Shown: positions 59,113-64,000 of the stretch, piece after piece
Position numbering within the stretch: position 1 is the first letter of the stretch
How the letters are laid out: the number at the start of each line of letters is the position of its first letter
NCBI RefSeq assembly: GCF_949987535.1
Contig: NC_080067.1
Span: forward strand, 42,185,910 to 42,249,909
Origin: Balaenoptera acutorostrata
Taxonomy: Eukaryota; Chordata; Mammalia; Artiodactyla; Balaenopteridae
Reading direction: 5' to 3'
Length of the DNA: 64,000 nucleotides
Notes under the pieces: model-generated
Told to the model about the DNA's origin: nothing
Database searches by the model: none
Seen by the model: only the letters and a program-made list of their open reading frames with translations
Program-made: the position numbers and the translations under genes

Positions 59113-59129
59113 AAAGTATTTTGAGTTCA

Positions 59130-59615
59130 TTGCAGCACTGTTAGTAACTGCAAAATACTGGAAACAACCTGATCACTCACAAGTGGGAAAACAGTTGAAT
59201 AAATTATGGTACATCTTCACAATGGAATACTAAAAAGAATGAGGAAAATCTCTACAAAATGATGTGGTGGAATTTCTAGGACATTTTGTTAAGTGAAAAA
59301 ACAAAATGTTAAAGAATACCTATAAAATGACACCTTTTATAAAAAGGCAGGAAAGATACGAAAATATACCCGTGTCTGCTCATTCATTCAAAAAGAAACA
59401 CATCGAGGACAAGCCAGAGACTGTTGGGATTGGTTAACCACAAGGTGGAGGAGAGAATAGGGGAAAATAATAGAAGAAATTGGTGGGGTGGAAACGTTAC
59501 TACTCTGAGAATAACTTTTTGTACAGTTTCATCTTTTGGAACCACATAGATGTTTCATATGTTCCCCCAAAGAAGAAAGAAAATGAATTAAATTAAGAAA
59601 TATGGGAACAGGAAG
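59130..59615 (+). mobile_element. Older L1M/HAL1-type 3' end
   Basis: 'ttgcagcactgttagtaact', 'ttcacaatggaatactaaaa' and 'ggaaccacatagatgtttca' are typical of an old L1 3' end. It was the target into which the preceding L1 inserted. Confidence 0.65.
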
Positions 59616-61607
59616 CTAAAAACTGTATCCATTGTTTTAATTTTTTTGCCAAGAACAATATTAAGTGCATATATTCAAGATACAGCTTGCTTGTTGGTTG
59701 TAGAAATGTTTTCTTTAGCCTTTACAGTCTATTTCTTTATCTCTCCCGCCATGAAAACATAGATTAGTAACAGTCTGGCTTCCAAAATCTTATTAGAATA
59801 AAAAGTAATACTTATATATAACACGGAATCTAATTTTTAATGTGCATAAAACTTCCACAGGTGACATTTGAAATCATACTTTGGTGGGCCTAAGTTTGAA
59901 GATTCAAAGTAAATACCATGTTTTTGCCCCCTTAGAGACATTGCACTCCTTCCTTTCTGCTTTATTTAGTGTGGCATCCTTCATGACAACCCTCATGATG
60001 GTCCCTTAGCTTACTCAAAAGAAATGAGAAATTGTCAAAAGGTACCCCTTACATATTACGTAAAATTTAGGATAAACTATATACGATGGCACTAGCCTGT
60101 TTTTCTTCTAATAGATCACTACTCATTCTTTCTCTTGTCACTCTGTTCCCTGTCTGTAAAATAATAATCCTTTTTTCAATTTCATATTTTACAAGGGATT
60201 TCATTCAGCTTAAATTTGAAAAATTCAACTTTTAGTTCCAGAATCTATATGGTGAATTTTCCCATTTAAATCACAGTTTTTCCCTAAATAGACAAATGAA
60301 TATGCCTGAACTACAAAATTATACACAGCACATGCTGGAATTTAACCTTGACATTAAGGATCACTTTGAGACAATTTGATCCTTAGTACATGATTCTCTT
60401 TTCCTAGCAAAACATTATCACTGATATTTCTTTAGCTATAGTGAAACAAAATCACAACATCTACAAATTCAGCTCTCTGTGGTAAAATAAGAAGATGGTC
60501 ACCTATTGCAATATCAGTTTGCAAAAAACAAACCTCTAAAATCCATCTCAGCTGTAAAATGTACAGTTTATGAATTATATCATAAATCAGAAGTGAAAGC
60601 AACTTACTGATTCCGTTTTAAAACCATGAACTAAGAATTTACACAAAACAAACATGCAAGTATTTTCTGCAGCGCGTGAGCCCTCTATACATACAGTAAG
60701 TAGTGTCTCTTTCAAAGGATGAAGTAATAAACATCACTCATCAGAGAGCAAGGTAGTCAAGTGGGTATGGGAGCCTGACCTGAGAGGGAACCATTCACAC
60801 ATTACACAGCTCAGGGCCTTCCCTCTGGGACCGTGTCTTTCTCAATGTCACTTCCATTAGAGAAGGGAAATGGCCAGCTCTGCTTCAAAGACAAGAGCCA
60901 TAGATTTTCCTGCTGCCATTACAGCAACCAGTAACACAACCTCATCTCTTAACTCGCTGGAATTTTGGCTTTGTACTGGACATATTGTTCATGCATTCCT
61001 TATCAGGGTCTCATTTTCTATACGTATTTGTGCTTGAAAAATGCTATGTACGTATCTTCATTGCTATAAATGAGTAGTTTTCTTTTCTCTTCTCCCTTAA
61101 TGATCCTGAAGTTCAGTGTATTAATGTTGATAGGACCATATTAAGCAAGAGTATCAATTTGAAATTTCCACCAGGAAACAAACATTACTAGCATGAAAAC
61201 TAAATACTTATAATCTAAAACGTATTAATTTTATACTTGCAATCACTACCCAGTAAGATACAACCATCCATATGCACACAACTCACATTTAATGCACAAC
61301 ATGCAGCTTAGCATTTGTAAATTTACTACAAAAATAACTTCATTAAATCAATCATTGTTTCCCTGTTGATTTACTGGAAGATTAAAACTAGTCAGTGACT
61401 GTCATGAAATCATAACTGGAGAATTAGTAAATATTATTTATCACAGTTATTAATGGAAAATAAAGCTTTGGAAAATATTAACAGTAAAATATTCTAATAG
61501 TGCTAATATAATTAATGTGCTACGTTAAAATGATTCCCTTAAAAACCTTTGGAAGTGAAATAATTGTATCACAAGCTTAAATACCATGATTGTCTTTCTC
61601 ATCCATT
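59616..61607. other. Unique AT-rich sequence, about 2 kb
   Basis: The longest stretch without a recognised repeat. No open frame above 60 codons. 60660-60990 is less AT-rich. No function is suggested by the sequence alone. Confidence 0.5.
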
Positions 61608-61617
61608 TGCATTTATT

Positions 61618-61952
61618 TATTTATTTATTCTTATAAATTTATTTATTTACTTTTGGCTGCGTTGGGTCTTCTTTGCTGCACACGGGCTTTCTCTAGTTGG
61701 GGCGAGCGGGGGCTACTCTTCGTCGCGGTGCACAGGCTTCTCATTGCGGTGGCGTCTCTTGCTGCGGAGCACGGGCTCTAGGAGCGCGGGCTTCAGTAGT
61801 TGTGGCTCGCGGGCTCTAGAGCACAGGCTCAGTAGTTGTGGCGCACGGGCTTAGTTGCTCCGCGGCATGTGGACTCTTCCCCGACCAGGGCTTGAAACCG
61901 TGTTCCCTGCATTGGCAGGCGGATTCTTAACCACTGCATCACCAGGGAAGTA
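61618..61952 (-). mobile_element. CHR-2 SINE
   Basis: Reverse orientation: TTTA tail, 'ttttggctgcgttgggtctt', 'agttgtggctcgcgggctct', 'ccactgcatcaccagggaag'. Target duplication around 'tgcatttatt' at 61608-61617 and 61956-61965. Confidence 0.93.
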
Positions 61953-61965
61953 CCATGCATTTATT

Positions 61966-62418
61966 ACAGTTGTAGAAATTTCTAAACTTTTTGGTACTTT
62001 AGGGAAACTTTCCACTAAATCTAACTTTACACCCCATTAAAAAAAAAGTTCCATCATTTTTTTCAACTTTGTACCTTGCTGCCAATCAGTGTATTTCCAA
62101 ATGTTATAATATGATTTGTAACTGACGGTGGTTTCATCACCAGCAGAGGCTGTTAAAACTTCAACATGGTGGGGGTTTTTTTGGGTTTTTTTAATGTCTG
62201 AAAAAGTGAGAATTGTTGAATCTTAAGATAAGCAGCAACTCCAGCAACAACAGAAGACACACTATGTGGGATGTGATATGTGGGATGGGAAACTATCATC
62301 TCACAGAAACTCAGTTAACGGAATTACAAAATTTAAGAAACTGGGCTTTTTCATGGCTTTACTACAGGAAATGGAACCTGCAGATTCAGACAGTCACAAG
62401 CTAAGGAGAGAGTTATTA
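61966..62418. other. Unique sequence, nothing recognised
   Basis: Contains a G/T run near 62168-62192. No gene was recognised. Confidence 0.5.
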
Positions 62419-62429
62419 AAGTCCCACTA

Positions 62430-62724
62430 GGGCTTCCCTCGTGGTGCAGTGGTTGAGAATCTGCCTGCTAATGCAAGGAGCACGGGTTTGAGCCCTGGTC
62501 TGGGAAGATCCCACATGCCGTAGAACAGCTAGGCCCGTGAGTCACAATTACTGAGCCTGCGCATCTGGAGCCTGTGCTCCGCAACAAGAGAGGCCGCGAT
62601 AATGAGAGGCCCGCACACCGCGATGAAGAGTGGCCCCCGCTTGCCACAAGTAGAGAAAGCCCTCGCACAGAAGCGAAGACCCAACACAGCCATAAATTAA
62701 TAAATAAATAAAATTTTTTAAAAT
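62430..62724 (+). mobile_element. CHR-2 SINE, plus arm of an inverted pair
   Basis: 'gggcttccctcgtggtgcag' to an AAAT tail. Target duplication 'aagtcccacta' at 62419-62429 and 62725-62735. Same subtype as the copy at 28530. Confidence 0.96.
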
Positions 62725-62843
62725 AAGTCCCACTAAACCAGGAAGGATTGAGAGCTCTTTTTCACTAGGCACTAACTTCTCTTTCTGTGCATTCACTAAT
62801 TCAATACCAGTATTCCTTCTTTTGTATAACCTTCTCCACATTT

Positions 62844-63146
62844 TTTTAAAATTAATTTTTGTATTTATTTATTTATTTTTGGCTGTGTTGGGTCTTCGTT
62901 TCTGTGCGAGGGCTTTCTCTAGTTGTGGCAAGCGGGGGCCACTCTTCATAGCGGTGCGCGGGCCTCTCACTATCGCGGCCTTTTTCTTGTTGCGGAGCAC
63001 AGGCTCCAGACGCGCAGGCTCAGTAGTTGTGGCTCACGGGCCCAGTTGCTCTGCGGCATGTGGGATCCTCCCATACCAGGGCTCGAACCCGTGTCCCCTG
63101 CATTGGCAGGCAGATTCTCAACCACTGCGCCACCAGGGAAGCCCAG
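62844..63146 (-). mobile_element. CHR-2 SINE, minus arm of an inverted pair
   Basis: Reverse orientation with a TTTA tail and 'cactgcgccaccagggaagc' end. Target duplication 'ccttctccacattt' at 62830-62843 and 63147-63160. Confidence 0.96.
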
Positions 63147-63257
63147 CCTTCTCCACATTTAAGGAAAAAATACTACTGGGCAATTGGGAAAATAAAATGA
63201 AAAGACAAAATAAGTAAAGAAAGGACTAGAAATGCATCAATCTCAGTGAAATTTAAA

Positions 63258-63330
63258 TTCACTTCATTCATTCGTTCAACAAGTATTTATTGGGGACCAA
63301 CTACGTATCAGGCACTTCCTAATACCACTT
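63258..63330 (-). repeat. L2 LINE 3' fragment
   Basis: 'ttcattcattcgttcaacaa', then 'gtatttattggggaccaact' and 'acgtatcaggcacttcc', is the reverse L2 3' end. Confidence 0.75.
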
Positions 63331-64000
63331 GGTCATGACGAGCTGTGAGTTCTAAACATTCATTTTCCGAAGCATTCCCTGAGTCATATCTCTAAGTTAG
63401 CAAACAACAAAATGTGTGGATTTTCTTTGGGACCGTGAGTGTATGTAATATTTTTCAGCAGCTCAGCTAAGATCACTTGGCCACTCTGGGCTATGGAAGT
63501 GGGGTTTTCCACACCAACAGAGTGGATACTAATAGGACAGAGGTCAACTTAAACTTCAGTGAAAGAAGGCTGAATTGATTTCTAAGTTGTTTAACTCTCC
63601 ACATTTCAAAGAAACATTTCAACTTTCAAAGATTTCAAAGGAGCTGCTTTTATTACATTTGTATTAGAAATGTTGGCTCTTTCCTTACAGGGAGCTGATC
63701 AGGGTGGGAGACTTTCCCTGAGAGAACATATGTATAAATTACTTACTTCATCAGTAAGTCTGATATGCTAGGACCCCTCATAGTGAAAATCGCCTAAATA
63801 TTTTTTCTATATGCTTGTTACTTACAGGTCTAAGAAAGCTAATTTGGATTGCCCTGGGCTAAAAATTCCATTTCTTGCTCCTCAGTCCCCAAAAATACAT
63901 ATTAGACTCAAACACTGAACCACAAGAACAGCAACTAAAAATGGTACTTGTACCAGTAAAAATATCAGAGGCAGTAAAAATAACAGACATGATTCTCCTT
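63331..64000. other. Unique sequence, nothing recognised
   Basis: No gene or repeat was recognised up to the window edge. Confidence 0.5.

Overview
The window is nuclear DNA from a mammal, almost certainly a cetacean (whale or dolphin). It carries 17 copies of CHR-family SINEs (tRNA-derived head with A/B boxes, body of 'ccacaactactgag'-type units, AAAT-rich tail). It also carries L1 LINEs whose ORF and 3'UTR sequence I recognise as the cetartiodactyl/cetacean type. No BovB, Bov-A or pig PRE-1 element is visible, which argues against ruminants and pigs. Species and chromosome cannot be told from the sequence. I found no host protein-coding gene, no exon with convincing splice context and no functional RNA gene, so the window is intergenic or deep intronic DNA.

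Layout. 1-5915: AT-rich unique DNA with MIR and L2 fossils, one 5'-truncated L1 (3325-3872) and a (TA)n tract. 5916-12135: near-full-length L1 (here 'L1-A', +) with 5'UTR, decayed ORF1 and an ORF2 lacking about 1.06 kb of the reverse-transcriptase region. 12285-17765: old minus-strand L1 sequence ('L1-D') into which an MLT1-like LTR, two CHR-1-type SINEs and three younger L1 pieces have inserted, giving a four-level nest. 17766-23460: unique DNA, a CpG-rich patch, a compound microsatellite and two closely related CHR-2 SINEs. 23470-30055: an old L1 3' end, then a long old plus-strand L1 ('L1-C') interrupted by five SINEs, two of them in tandem at one target site. 30336-35436: a younger L1 ('L1-B', +) with a 411-codon open RT block but several frameshifts. 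35437-53300: mostly unique DNA with many MIR/L2 fossils, two LTRs, one MER5A DNA transposon and two SINEs. 53320-59615: a patchwork of old L1 pieces and SINEs. 59616-64000: unique AT-rich DNA and three CHR-2 SINEs, the last two forming a long inverted repeat.

How it works together: nothing here looks like an operon, defence island or designed system. The content is the record of successive retroposition waves: MIR/L2, then MER5A/MLT1/old L1, then CHR SINEs and cetacean L1. Nesting and target-site duplications give their relative order. L1 supplied the machinery that moved the SINEs, but no L1 in this window encodes intact proteins. The best second-look items are the tandem SINE pair with a triplicated target site, the two SINEs sharing an unusual 3' extension, the inverted SINE pair and the four-level nest. 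I did not find a convincing new biological system.
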